NCBI GenBank assembly: GCA_022736535.1
Contig: DZCT01000163.1
Location: 5,221 to 10,453, forward strand
Direction: 5' to 3'
Length of the DNA stretch: 5,233 nucleotides
Source: Desulfatirhabdium butyrativorans
GTDB lineage: Bacteria; Desulfobacterota; Desulfobacteria; Desulfobacterales; JAIFKL01
Below the pieces are notes generated by a model. It ran no database searches. It saw only the letters and a program-made list of their open reading frames with translations, and was not told the origin of the DNA. The position numbers and the translations under genes were made by a program. Within the stretch, counting starts at the first letter, position 1. Every line of letters begins with the position of its first letter. This document shows, one piece after another, positions 1 to 5,086 of this stretch.

Positions 1-55
1 AATGGCAAGAATCACCAATTTGATGACTAAGGACTCCCGATTCCCAGATATTCCA
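1..55. repeat. 55-bp direct repeat, copy 1 (duplicate of the regulator gene's 3' end)
   Basis: Bases 1-55 are identical to 207-261 (offset 206 bp); identity breaks at 56 versus 262. Read on the minus strand, this copy contains the last eight sense codons (EYLGIGSP) and the TAG of the response regulator plus 26-27 bp of downstream flank. Here the fragment is an orphan: an in-frame TAG at 62-60 lies just upstream, so no longer reading frame feeds into it. The repeat may continue to the left of the window. Confidence 0.9.
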
Positions 56-108
56 GATGCTATAAAGTGCGTTTTGTCTCGTTTCAAGCAAAGTTTATGT
101 CATTTTGT

Positions 109-134
109 AAAAATGCTAAAATTTCATTTTAGCA
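109..134 (-). terminator. Probable intrinsic terminator of the response regulator gene
   Basis: A perfect 9-bp stem (114-122 with 126-134, arms TGCTAAAAT and ATTTTAGCA) closes a 3-nt loop. On the minus strand the stem is followed directly by five T (109-113) and then ACAAA. It lies about 100 bp past the regulator stop codon at 233, in the right orientation. The stem is AT-rich with only two G-C pairs, so termination may be weak. On the plus strand it lacks a T tract. Confidence 0.5.
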
Positions 135-170
135 CTCCGGAGAGCGAAGCGAGAAATCTTTCCGTCTAAC

Positions 171-198
171 GTAGAGACGCACGGCCGTGCGTCTCTAC
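171..198. repeat. Perfect 28-bp palindrome, REP/MITE-like
   Basis: The sequence GTAGAGACGCACGG followed by its exact reverse complement gives a 14-bp stem with no loop. No T tract follows on either strand, so it is not a standard intrinsic terminator. From memory, palindromes with GTAGAGACG/CGTCTCTAC ends are scattered through intergenic regions of cyanobacteria and other environmental bacteria as small non-autonomous repeats; that assignment is inference. It lies between the two copies of the 55-bp direct repeat and downstream of the regulator gene. Confidence 0.7.
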
Positions 199-206
199 AC
201 GGTTGA

Positions 207-261
207 AATGGCAAGAATCACCAATTTGATGACTAAGGACTCCCGATTCCCAGATATTCCA
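207..261. repeat. 55-bp direct repeat, copy 2 (overlaps the 3' end of the regulator gene)
   Basis: Identical to bases 1-55. Bases 233-261 are the terminal codons and stop of the response regulator, and 207-232 are 3' flank. Either the gene end was duplicated together with 150 bp of flank, or the gene end was built from a dispersed repeat. The encoded LGIGSP tail follows the usual end of the C-terminal Fis-type helix-turn-helix, which favours the gene as the original. Confidence 0.9.
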
Positions 262-1603
262 TTTTCTGCCGAAGATGCGCGGGTTCTATGCCGATCAGTT
301 TGGCGGTATTGACAATATCCCAATCATTTTCAGACAGTTTATGCCGGATAAATTCTTTCTCAAACGTCTGCTTTGCCGCTTCCAGGGCATTGAAAGAAAA
401 TAATTTGGATTCCGCAGGAATTATCTCGCTTTCGGTTCCCGGATTATAAGGCGCCGGAATATCAGCCACATCAATCACATCTTTTTCCACCATGATGACC
501 AGACGCCCGATGAGATTTTTAAGTTCTCTCACATTCCCGGGCCATGAATAGCCGCAGAGCATATTGATGGCTTTCGGCGTCATTTTCTTTTTGGGCGTAT
601 GAGGCTGTGCCGCACATTCTGACAAAAATGTTTCTACCAGAATCGGAATATCTTCGATGCGGCTTCGCAGGGGCGGCACTTCAATGGGAATCACATTCAG
701 CCGGAAATAAAGGTCTTCTCTGAAATTGCCTTTTTCAATCTCGGCTTTCATGTCCTTGTTGGTGGCGGCAATCACCCGGACATTGACGCTCAAGATTCTC
801 CCCCCGCCCCCGACCCGCTGAAATTTCTGCTCCTGAAGCACCCGAAGAAGCTGCGCCTGCGTTTTGAGACTCATATCGCCGATTTCATCAAAAAAAAGAG
901 TGCCGCGGTTTGCCAGTTCAAATTTGCCGATTTTCCGAGTCGTTGTTTCCGTGAACGCGCCTTTTTCCTGCCCGAAGAGTTCAATTTCAATCAATTCTTC
1001 GGGAATCGCCGCACAGTTCACATCAATCATGGGCTGTTCCGCCCGTGCGCTCAGTTGATGAATGGTGCGGGCGACCAATTCTTTGCCGGTGCCGTTTTCG
1101 CCGCTTATCAGAATCCATGTGTCTGTAGGCGCGGCAACGGCAATCTGTTTTCTCAGCGCGGCGACGCGGGGACTGGTGCCGTTAATGGCGTTTTTTTCAA
1201 TGGTTTTTTTGCGGAGATAGCGGTTTTCTTCCTCAAGGCGTCTGAAATTCAGCGCGTTATGAATCGCCACCAGCACTTTGTCAATGGAAAGCGGTTTTTC
1301 AATCAGATCGAATGCGCCCAGTTTTGTCGCCTTCACGGCAGTTTCGATATTTCCGTGTCCTGTAATGATAATGACCTGAACAAACGGATTGTTTTTTTTG
1401 ATTTCTTTTAAAGTCTCAATGCCGTCAATTCCGGGCATCCATATATCCAACAGCACAAGGTCCGGGGCTTCGGCTTCAATCATTTTCAATGCCTCGTAGC
1501 CGTTGGAGGCTGCGGCAACGTCAAAGCCTTCATCTGAAAGCAGACCGCTCAGGGACTGGCGGATAGAGGCTTCATCATCAATCACCATGACAGACGGAAA
1601 CAT
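233..1603 (-). CDS. Sigma-54-type response regulator, NtrC/NtrX class
   Basis: A cytoplasmic two-component transcription activator of 456 aa, a normal length for the family. The order is receiver domain (about 4-118), linker, AAA+ domain (about 140-375), and Fis-type helix-turn-helix (about 405-453). The receiver has acidic D10/E11, phospho-acceptor D53 (LLDIWMPG), T81 and K103. The AAA+ domain shows Walker A GENGTGKE (168-175), Walker B LFFDEIGD (236-243), sensor I RVIAATN (276-282), arginine-finger segment FREDLYFRLN (294-303) and sensor II GNVREL (356-361). The C-terminal part (NTAKLIGIEPAHLRQKM) resembles NtrX. The sigma-54 contact loop reads GAFTET (215-220) instead of GAFTGA, so sigma-54 dependence is uncertain. 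The start is set by AGGAG at 1613-1617, 9 nt before ATG. No histidine kinase lies in the window, so the signal and targets are unknown. The gene is divergent from the fucose operon. Class is sure; the exact subfamily (NtrX, AtoC or other) is not. Confidence 0.95.
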   Translation of the reverse strand: MFPSVMVIDDEASIRQSLSGLLSDEGFDVAAASNGYEALKMIEAEAPDLVLLDIWMPGIDGIETLKEIKKNNPFVQVIIITGHGNIETAVKATKLGAFDLIEKPLSIDKVLVAIHNALNFRRLEEENRYLRKKTIEKNAINGTSPRVAALRKQIAVAAPTDTWILISGENGTGKELVARTIHQLSARAEQPMIDVNCAAIPEELIEIELFGQEKGAFTETTTRKIGKFELANRGTLFFDEIGDMSLKTQAQLLRVLQEQKFQRVGGGGRILSVNVRVIAATNKDMKAEIEKGNFREDLYFRLNVIPIEVPPLRSRIEDIPILVETFLSECAAQPHTPKKKMTPKAINMLCGYSWPGNVRELKNLIGRLVIMVEKDVIDVADIPAPYNPGTESEIIPAESKLFSFNALEAAKQTFEKEFIRHKLSENDWDIVNTAKLIGIEPAHLRQKMEYLGIGSP

Positions 1604-1792
1604 GCTTTAAAACTCCTGAATTTATTTATAAAAACAGCTTTTTTCTGCAATTCTCTGATTTGAAATAAGGCTGATGTTCTTAAACACAAAATATTTATAT
1701 ATATGGCATTCGGAATTAAAAATCAAGGATAATCAGAGAAATAGGGCAGACAAAAGCAAAATCGCTGTCCGCCGCTTAAAAGCTTTCTGAAT

Positions 1793-1814
1793 CTTAATTA
1801 TTTGACAAATTAAG
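1793..1814. promoter_or_regulatory. Inverted repeat overlapping the -35 box, possible operator
   Basis: CTTAATT (1793-1799) and AATTAAG (1808-1814) form a 7-bp inverted repeat with an 8-nt spacer that contains the TTGACA box. A repressor or activator site is possible from the position. The repeat is short and AT-rich, so chance is a real alternative. Confidence 0.25.
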
Positions 1815-1830
1815 ACTTGTTTACTATAAC
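1802..1830 (+). promoter_or_regulatory. Sigma-70-type promoter reading toward gmd
   Basis: A perfect -35 box TTGACA (1802-1807) and -10 box TATAAC (1825-1830) are separated by an optimal 17 bp. Transcription would start near 1837, giving a leader of roughly 395 nt through the CACAGAG repeats before the gmd start at 2232. It is the best promoter match I saw in the divergent intergenic region. Initiation is predicted from sequence only. Confidence 0.6.
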
Positions 1831-1987
1831 TGTGGGTGATTCGGAAAGTTGTTTTTTTCCCACAGAGGGCACAGAGGTTTTTCCCACAGAGGGCACAGAG
1901 AAAGAAAAAACCACAGAGAACACAAAGCCTCTGTGATCTCTGTGCCTTCTCTGTGATCTCTGTGGGAAAAAAATATCCGACAGAGGG

Positions 1988-2011
1988 CACAGAGATTTTT
2001 TAAACTCTGTG
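1988..2011. repeat. 24-bp direct repeat with internal hairpin, copy 1
   Basis: Identical to 2092-2115, 104 bp downstream. The ends CACAGAG and CTCTGTG pair as a 7-bp stem around a loop of ten A/T bases. It belongs to the surrounding repeat cluster and shows that the cluster contains a duplicated module of about 104 bp. Confidence 0.8.
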
Positions 2012-2033
2012 TTCTCTGTGTACTCTCTGTGAT

Positions 2034-2062
2034 CTCTGTGGGAAAAAAAATTTCCCACAGAG
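2034..2062. repeat. Perfect 12-bp stem-loop inside the repeat cluster
   Basis: CTCTGTGGGAAA (2034-2045) and TTTCCCACAGAG (2051-2062) pair perfectly around a loop of five A. It is the most stable local hairpin of the predicted gmd leader. No T tract follows on the plus strand. The right arm can pair instead with 2138-2149, so the two structures exclude each other. Confidence 0.75.
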
Positions 2063-2091
2063 GACACAGAGCAGAAAAAAACCACAGAGAA

Positions 2092-2115
2092 CACAGAGAT
2101 TTTTTAAACTCTGTG
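2092..2115. repeat. 24-bp direct repeat with internal hairpin, copy 2
   Basis: Exact copy of 1988-2011, again with a CACAGAG/CTCTGTG stem around an A/T loop. Its flanks differ slightly from copy 1, with GAA instead of GGG before the repeat. Confidence 0.8.
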
Positions 2116-2137
2116 ATCTCCGTGCCTTCTCTGTGAT

Positions 2138-2182
2138 CTCTGTGGGAAAAAAATTATCCCGGCAGAGTTCACAGAGGTTTTT
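2138..2182 (+). terminator. Terminator-like hairpin ahead of gmd, possible attenuator
   Basis: CTCTGTG (2138-2144) can pair with CACAGAG (2170-2176), and the stem is followed by G and five T (2178-2182), about 50 nt before the gmd start. GGG (2144-2146) and CCC (2158-2160) may add an inner stem. It would act on a transcript from 1802-1830. As all parts belong to a dispersed repeat, the arrangement may be incidental. Confidence 0.2.
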
Positions 2183-2231
2183 CTGCGGTCTGTGAGCGAA
2201 TACTATCTGATATTTCAGGGAGAACACAAGC

Positions 2232-3320
2232 ATGATGAAAAAAGCATTGATTACAGGAATTACAGGGCAGGACGGCGCGTATTTGGCTGAATATTTGCTC
2301 TATAAAGGTTATGAGGTTCACGGCATTAAACGCAGAGCCTCTTCATTCAACACGGCGCGGGTGGATCATCTGTACAGAGACGTACATGAGGAAAATGTAA
2401 GATTTTTTATGCACTACGGCGATCTGACTGATTCCACCAATCTTATCCGCATTATCCAGTCAGTTCAGCCGGATGAAATCTATAATCTTGCAGCGCAGAG
2501 CCATGTCAAAGTTTCTTTTGAAACGCCTGAATATACAGCCAATTCAGATGCCATCGGCACGCTGCGCCTGCTGGAAGCCATCCGCATTCTGGGATTGGAA
2601 AAGAAAACTCGCTTTTATCAGGCATCCACCAGCGAAATGTACGGCAAGGTTCAGGAAATCCCGCAGAAAGAAACCACGCCTTTTTATCCCCGCAGTCCCT
2701 ACGGCGCGGCAAAAGTTTATGCCTACTGGATTACGGTAAACTATCGGGAAGCATACAATATTTTTGCCTGTAACGGCATCCTGTTCAATCACGAATCGCC
2801 CATTCGCGGGGAGACATTTGTTACCCGCAAAATCACCCGGGCCGTGGCAAGAATCAAACTCGGACTTCAGGACAAACTTTATCTCGGAAATTTAGACTCA
2901 AAAAGAGACTGGGGATTTGCCCGTGATTATGTCCGCGCCATGTGGCTGATGCTTCAGCAGAATGCGCCGGACGATTATGTGGTCGCCACCGGCGAGGCAC
3001 ATTCGGTGCGGGAGTTTGTGGAAAAGTCATTTCGGGAAGTCGGCATTGAAATCTCATGGGAAGGCGCCGGCGTGGACGAAGTCGGAAAAGACGCTGCCAC
3101 AGGCGATATATTTGTCCGAATCGAACCCCGCTATTTTCGCCCCACAGAAGTGGAATTTCTGCTCGGCGATCCCTCAAAGATAAAGGCAAAACTGGGGTGG
3201 AAACCGAGAGTTTCTTTTGACGAACTCGTAAAAATGATGATACAGGAAGATTTGAAAGAAGCGGAAAGAGATCATCTGTGTAAAAAAGAAGGATTTCAAA
3301 CTTACAACCATTTTGAGTAA
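2232..3320 (+). CDS. gmd: GDP-mannose 4,6-dehydratase
   Basis: A cytoplasmic NADP-dependent short-chain dehydrogenase (extended SDR) that converts GDP-D-mannose to GDP-4-keto-6-deoxy-D-mannose, the first step to GDP-L-fucose. The 362 aa match the usual length. Visible are the Rossmann motif GITGQDG (9-15), the NADP-phosphate-binding RRASS (34-38), NLAAQSHV (85-92), the catalytic ASTSEMYG with T133 and E135, and the YxxxK pair Y157/K161 in SPYGAAK. NHESP (186-190) and KRDWGFARDYV (224-234) are further family blocks. All catalytic positions sit one residue later than in E. coli Gmd. AGGGAG at 2217-2222, 9 nt before the first ATG, favours that start over the ATG directly after it. The stop is 7 nt before fcl, so the two form an operon. 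The product could also feed GDP-rhamnose or perosamine, but the adjacent fcl argues for fucose. Confidence 0.97.
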   Translation: MMKKALITGITGQDGAYLAEYLLYKGYEVHGIKRRASSFNTARVDHLYRDVHEENVRFFMHYGDLTDSTNLIRIIQSVQPDEIYNLAAQSHVKVSFETPEYTANSDAIGTLRLLEAIRILGLEKKTRFYQASTSEMYGKVQEIPQKETTPFYPRSPYGAAKVYAYWITVNYREAYNIFACNGILFNHESPIRGETFVTRKITRAVARIKLGLQDKLYLGNLDSKRDWGFARDYVRAMWLMLQQNAPDDYVVATGEAHSVREFVEKSFREVGIEISWEGAGVDEVGKDAATGDIFVRIEPRYFRPTEVEFLLGDPSKIKAKLGWKPRVSFDELVKMMIQEDLKEAERDHLCKKEGFQTYNHFE

Positions 3321-3327
3321 ATTCACC

Positions 3328-4326
3328 ATGAAAAAAACATCCAAAATATTTGTCGCAGGACATCGGGGACTGGTCGGGTCGGCTATTTTTCGCCGTCTCA
3401 AATCAGAGGGTTACAGCAATATTATGACTCGCACTCACGCCGAGCTGAATTTGAGCGAGCAGGCATCGGTCAAGGCTTTTTTCGCGTCGGAAAAGCCGGA
3501 ATATGTATTTCTTGCCGCGGCAAAAGTCGGCGGCATTATGGCAAACAGCACGTATCCGGCTGATTTTATCCGTGAGAATCTTCTGATAGAGACAAATGTG
3601 ATTGACGCGGCGTACCGATATGGCGTAAAAAAACTGCTTTTTCTGGGATCATCCTGCATTTTTCCCCGACTCGCGCCCCAGCCCATGAAAGAAGAATATC
3701 TCATGACCGGACCGTTAGAGCCGACCAATTCCGCGTATGCTGTGGCGAAAATCGCTGGGATAGAAATGTGCTGGTCATATAACAAACAGTACGGCACTCA
3801 TTTTCTGCCGGTCATGCCCACCAATCTCTACGGACCCAACGACAATTTTGATTTGATGAATTCCCATGCGCTTCCGGCAATGATTCGGAAATTTCATATC
3901 GCAAAAATGGCTTCCGAAGGGAATTTCCAAGGCATCGCGAGAGACGAAGCCCGCTTCGGTCTTATCCCTGAAGACATAAAAGCTTCGCTTCCGAAAGTCA
4001 TTCTCTGGGGAACCGGCGCGCCGAAAAGAGAATTTCTCTATGTGGACGACCTTGCGGATGCCTGCGTTTATCTGCTTGAAAATTATGAAGGAACAGAGTT
4101 GATCAACATCGGCACGGGAGCAGATAAGACTATCAGAGAACTTGCGGAGATGACGAAAGAGGCGGTGGTTTTTAAGGGCGAGATGATTTTTGACTCTTCC
4201 AAGCCTGACGGTATGCCGCAGAAACTCTTGGATGTCTCAAAAGCAAGCCGTCTCGGCTGGCGCGCCAAAACTGACCTGAAAATCGGCATTCGGCAAACGT
4301 ATCAATGGTATATGGAACAGTTTTGA
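3328..4326 (+). CDS. fcl: GDP-L-fucose synthase (GDP-4-keto-6-deoxymannose epimerase/reductase)
   Basis: A cytoplasmic extended SDR that performs 3,5-epimerisation and NADPH-dependent 4-reduction of the Gmd product, giving GDP-L-fucose. From ATG 3328 it has 332 aa (E. coli Fcl has 321). It shows GHRGLVGSA (11-19), the AAAKVGGI block (63-70), GSSCIFP with S108 and C110, Y137/K141 in AYAVAK, H180 in NSHALP, and KREFLYVDD (233-241). These match E. coli S107, C109, Y136, K140 and H179 with a shift of one. The usual CIYP reads CIFP here. A segment of about 20 extra residues lies around 193-222, before the WGTG block. I chose ATG 3328, 7 nt after the gmd stop, because its N-terminus matches the family. 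An in-frame TTG at 3313 overlapping gmd is less likely. The Shine-Dalgarno is poor, so coupling to gmd translation is likely. The family symbol is also wcaG. Confidence 0.96.
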   Translation: MKKTSKIFVAGHRGLVGSAIFRRLKSEGYSNIMTRTHAELNLSEQASVKAFFASEKPEYVFLAAAKVGGIMANSTYPADFIRENLLIETNVIDAAYRYGVKKLLFLGSSCIFPRLAPQPMKEEYLMTGPLEPTNSAYAVAKIAGIEMCWSYNKQYGTHFLPVMPTNLYGPNDNFDLMNSHALPAMIRKFHIAKMASEGNFQGIARDEARFGLIPEDIKASLPKVILWGTGAPKREFLYVDDLADACVYLLENYEGTELINIGTGADKTIRELAEMTKEAVVFKGEMIFDSSKPDGMPQKLLDVSKASRLGWRAKTDLKIGIRQTYQWYMEQF

Positions 4327-4335
4327 TTTTATTTT

Positions 4336-4355
4336 AAGGAGACAAAAGGAGACAA
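4336..4355 (+). promoter_or_regulatory. Tandemly duplicated ribosome binding site of the Uma2 gene
   Basis: AAGGAGACAA occurs twice in direct succession (4336-4345 and 4346-4355), giving two strong Shine-Dalgarno cores. The second core (AAGGAG, 4346-4351) is 5 nt before the ATG at 4357 and is correctly placed; the first is 15 nt away. This contrasts with the weak signal of fcl just upstream. Confidence 0.85.
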
Positions 4356-4356
4356 T

Positions 4357-4947
4357 ATGACGGCGCATACTGCTCAACAGACAAAACAGGGCTTTTCGTA
4401 TAAAAATTATTACGGATGGGATGACGGAAAACGGTGGGAACTCATTGACGGCGTTGAATATGATATGGGACCCGCGCCGTTAAGGAGACATCAGGATGTA
4501 GCCGGCGAGTTGTTTTTCCGGCTGTACAGTTTTTTCAAAGACAAAAAATGCAAAGTTTACGTTGCGCCGTTTGATGTGCGGCTGTCAGAGCTTGAAAATG
4601 CAACGGATGAGGAAATCTTTACAGTCGTTCAGCCGGATATTACGGTCGTGTGCGATTCTTCAAAGTTAGATGATCGCGGCTGCAAAGGCGCGCCGGACTT
4701 GGTTGTTGAAATTCTGTCTCCTTCCAGCGCAGGCAGAGATATGAAAACCAAGCGTGATCTTTATGAAAAACACGGCATTCGGGAATACTGGATCATTCAT
4801 CCCCATGACAGAATCGCAATGGTTTATCTCCTTGATGCAGACAGACGCTACGGCAAAGCTGCGGTTTATGAGCAAGACGACATGATGGAGTCCGTTATAT
4901 TTGCAGGATTGAGCATCCGGCTCTCGGATTTGTTTGCCTCTGCGTGA
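4357..4947 (+). CDS. Uma2 family (DUF820) PD-(D/E)XK nuclease-like protein
   Basis: A 196-aa soluble protein with the usual Uma2 block order: RWELIDGVEYDM (26-37), RRHQ (43-46), QPDITVV (92-98), GAPDLVVEILSPS (111-123), a lysine-containing segment MKTKRDLYEKHGIREYWII (129-147), and a C-terminal hydrophobic GLSIRLSDLF. D94, E118 and K130 or K132 are the likely metal-binding and catalytic residues of the PD-(D/E)XK fold; this rests on family pattern. Members are called endonucleases by fold, but the biological role of most is unknown. They are often present in many copies per genome in cyanobacteria and other environmental bacteria. The gene starts 30 nt after fcl on the same strand with a strong doubled Shine-Dalgarno, so it can be read from the same transcript or move as an independent cassette. 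No partner gene (antitoxin, transposase) is seen. Confidence 0.92.
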   Translation: MTAHTAQQTKQGFSYKNYYGWDDGKRWELIDGVEYDMGPAPLRRHQDVAGELFFRLYSFFKDKKCKVYVAPFDVRLSELENATDEEIFTVVQPDITVVCDSSKLDDRGCKGAPDLVVEILSPSSAGRDMKTKRDLYEKHGIREYWIIHPHDRIAMVYLLDADRRYGKAAVYEQDDMMESVIFAGLSIRLSDLFASA

Positions 4948-4970
4948 TTCTCCTTCTGAAATCCTGCTGA

Positions 4971-4991
4971 AGGGTAGATTTTTTCTACCCT
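4971..4991. terminator. Stem-loop after the Uma2 gene, weak terminator candidate
   Basis: AGGGTAGA (4971-4978) and TCTACCCT (4984-4991) form a perfect 8-bp stem around five T, beginning 23 bp after the Uma2 stop codon. No T tract follows on either strand, so it is not a canonical intrinsic terminator, though it could protect the 3' end of the operon transcript. It also overlaps the left end of the repeat at 4977-5085. Confidence 0.35.
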
Positions 4992-5085
4992 CAAATACTC
5001 CTTCTGCCTTATTGACTTGTTTTGAAAAAAGAAATAACTTATCCCCGTAAGTCAGAGGAAATTTAATGATAATTTCCTTAGGTAA
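4977..5085 (-). repeat. ~109-bp imperfect direct repeat, copy A
   Basis: Aligns with copy B at 5125-5233 (offset 148 bp). The best block, 5011-5063 versus 5159-5211, differs at only a few bases; the flanks toward 4977 are more diverged. Read on the minus strand it encodes KEIIIKFPLTYGDKLFLFSK followed by QVNKAEGVFEGRKN. Within the conserved EIIIKFPLTYGDKL block all four differences from copy B are synonymous third-position changes, which points to coding rather than structural constraint. The open frame runs on into the antisense of the Uma2 gene as far as 4666. Confidence 0.75.
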
Positions 5086-5086
5086 T

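Larger units (their letters stand above)
1852..2183. repeat. Cluster of CACAGAG/CTCTGTG inverted and direct repeats
   Basis: About 330 bp are built from CACAGAG units and their complement CTCTGTG, with runs of A or T between them. Nested inverted repeats include perfect 16-bp arms at 1852-1867 and 1958-1973 (T7, CCC, ACAGAG) and 12-bp arms at 2051-2062 and 2138-2149. All stop-free frames through it translate to low-complexity peptides such as PQRSQR and VHREHR, which are artefacts. From memory, similar arrays are scattered between genes in many environmental bacteria. Their role is unknown to me. They fill most of the 628-bp gap between the regulator and gmd; the remainder (1604-1792) is AT-rich with nothing I can name. 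Confidence 0.85.

Noticed and set aside
864..1411. Two plus-strand frames of 64 and 118 codons inside the regulator gene
   Set aside because: They are antisense shadows of a gene with complete domain motifs and have no sensible ribosome binding site or family features.
1625..1650. Possible minus-strand promoter of the regulator gene (TTGCAG and TATAAA)
   Set aside because: Spacing between the boxes is only about 14 bp and the -10 would sit almost on the Shine-Dalgarno sequence, too close for a normal transcript.
1704..1718. TGGCA resembling a sigma-54 -24 element upstream of the regulator
   Set aside because: The GC of a -12 element is absent at the required spacing, so the match is only the first half.
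1852..2183. CRISPR array
   Set aside because: Units are short, variable, inverted as well as direct, and there are no constant-length repeats with unique spacers or cas genes.
1733..2233. Three overlapping minus-strand open frames of 77-94 codons upstream of gmd
   Set aside because: They are translations of the CACAGAG repeat island, rich in CVLCG, PQRSQR and HREHR, overlap one another in different frames and show no domain.
3313..3327. TTG start codon for fcl overlapping the end of gmd
   Set aside because: It adds only five residues, the GAAGGA upstream is about 19 nt away, and ATG at 3328 gives the N-terminal length typical of the family.
2854..3363. Minus-strand frame of 169 codons antisense to gmd
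   Set aside because: It lies opposite the conserved gmd sequence, is arginine- and leucine-rich without motifs, and is a reading shadow.
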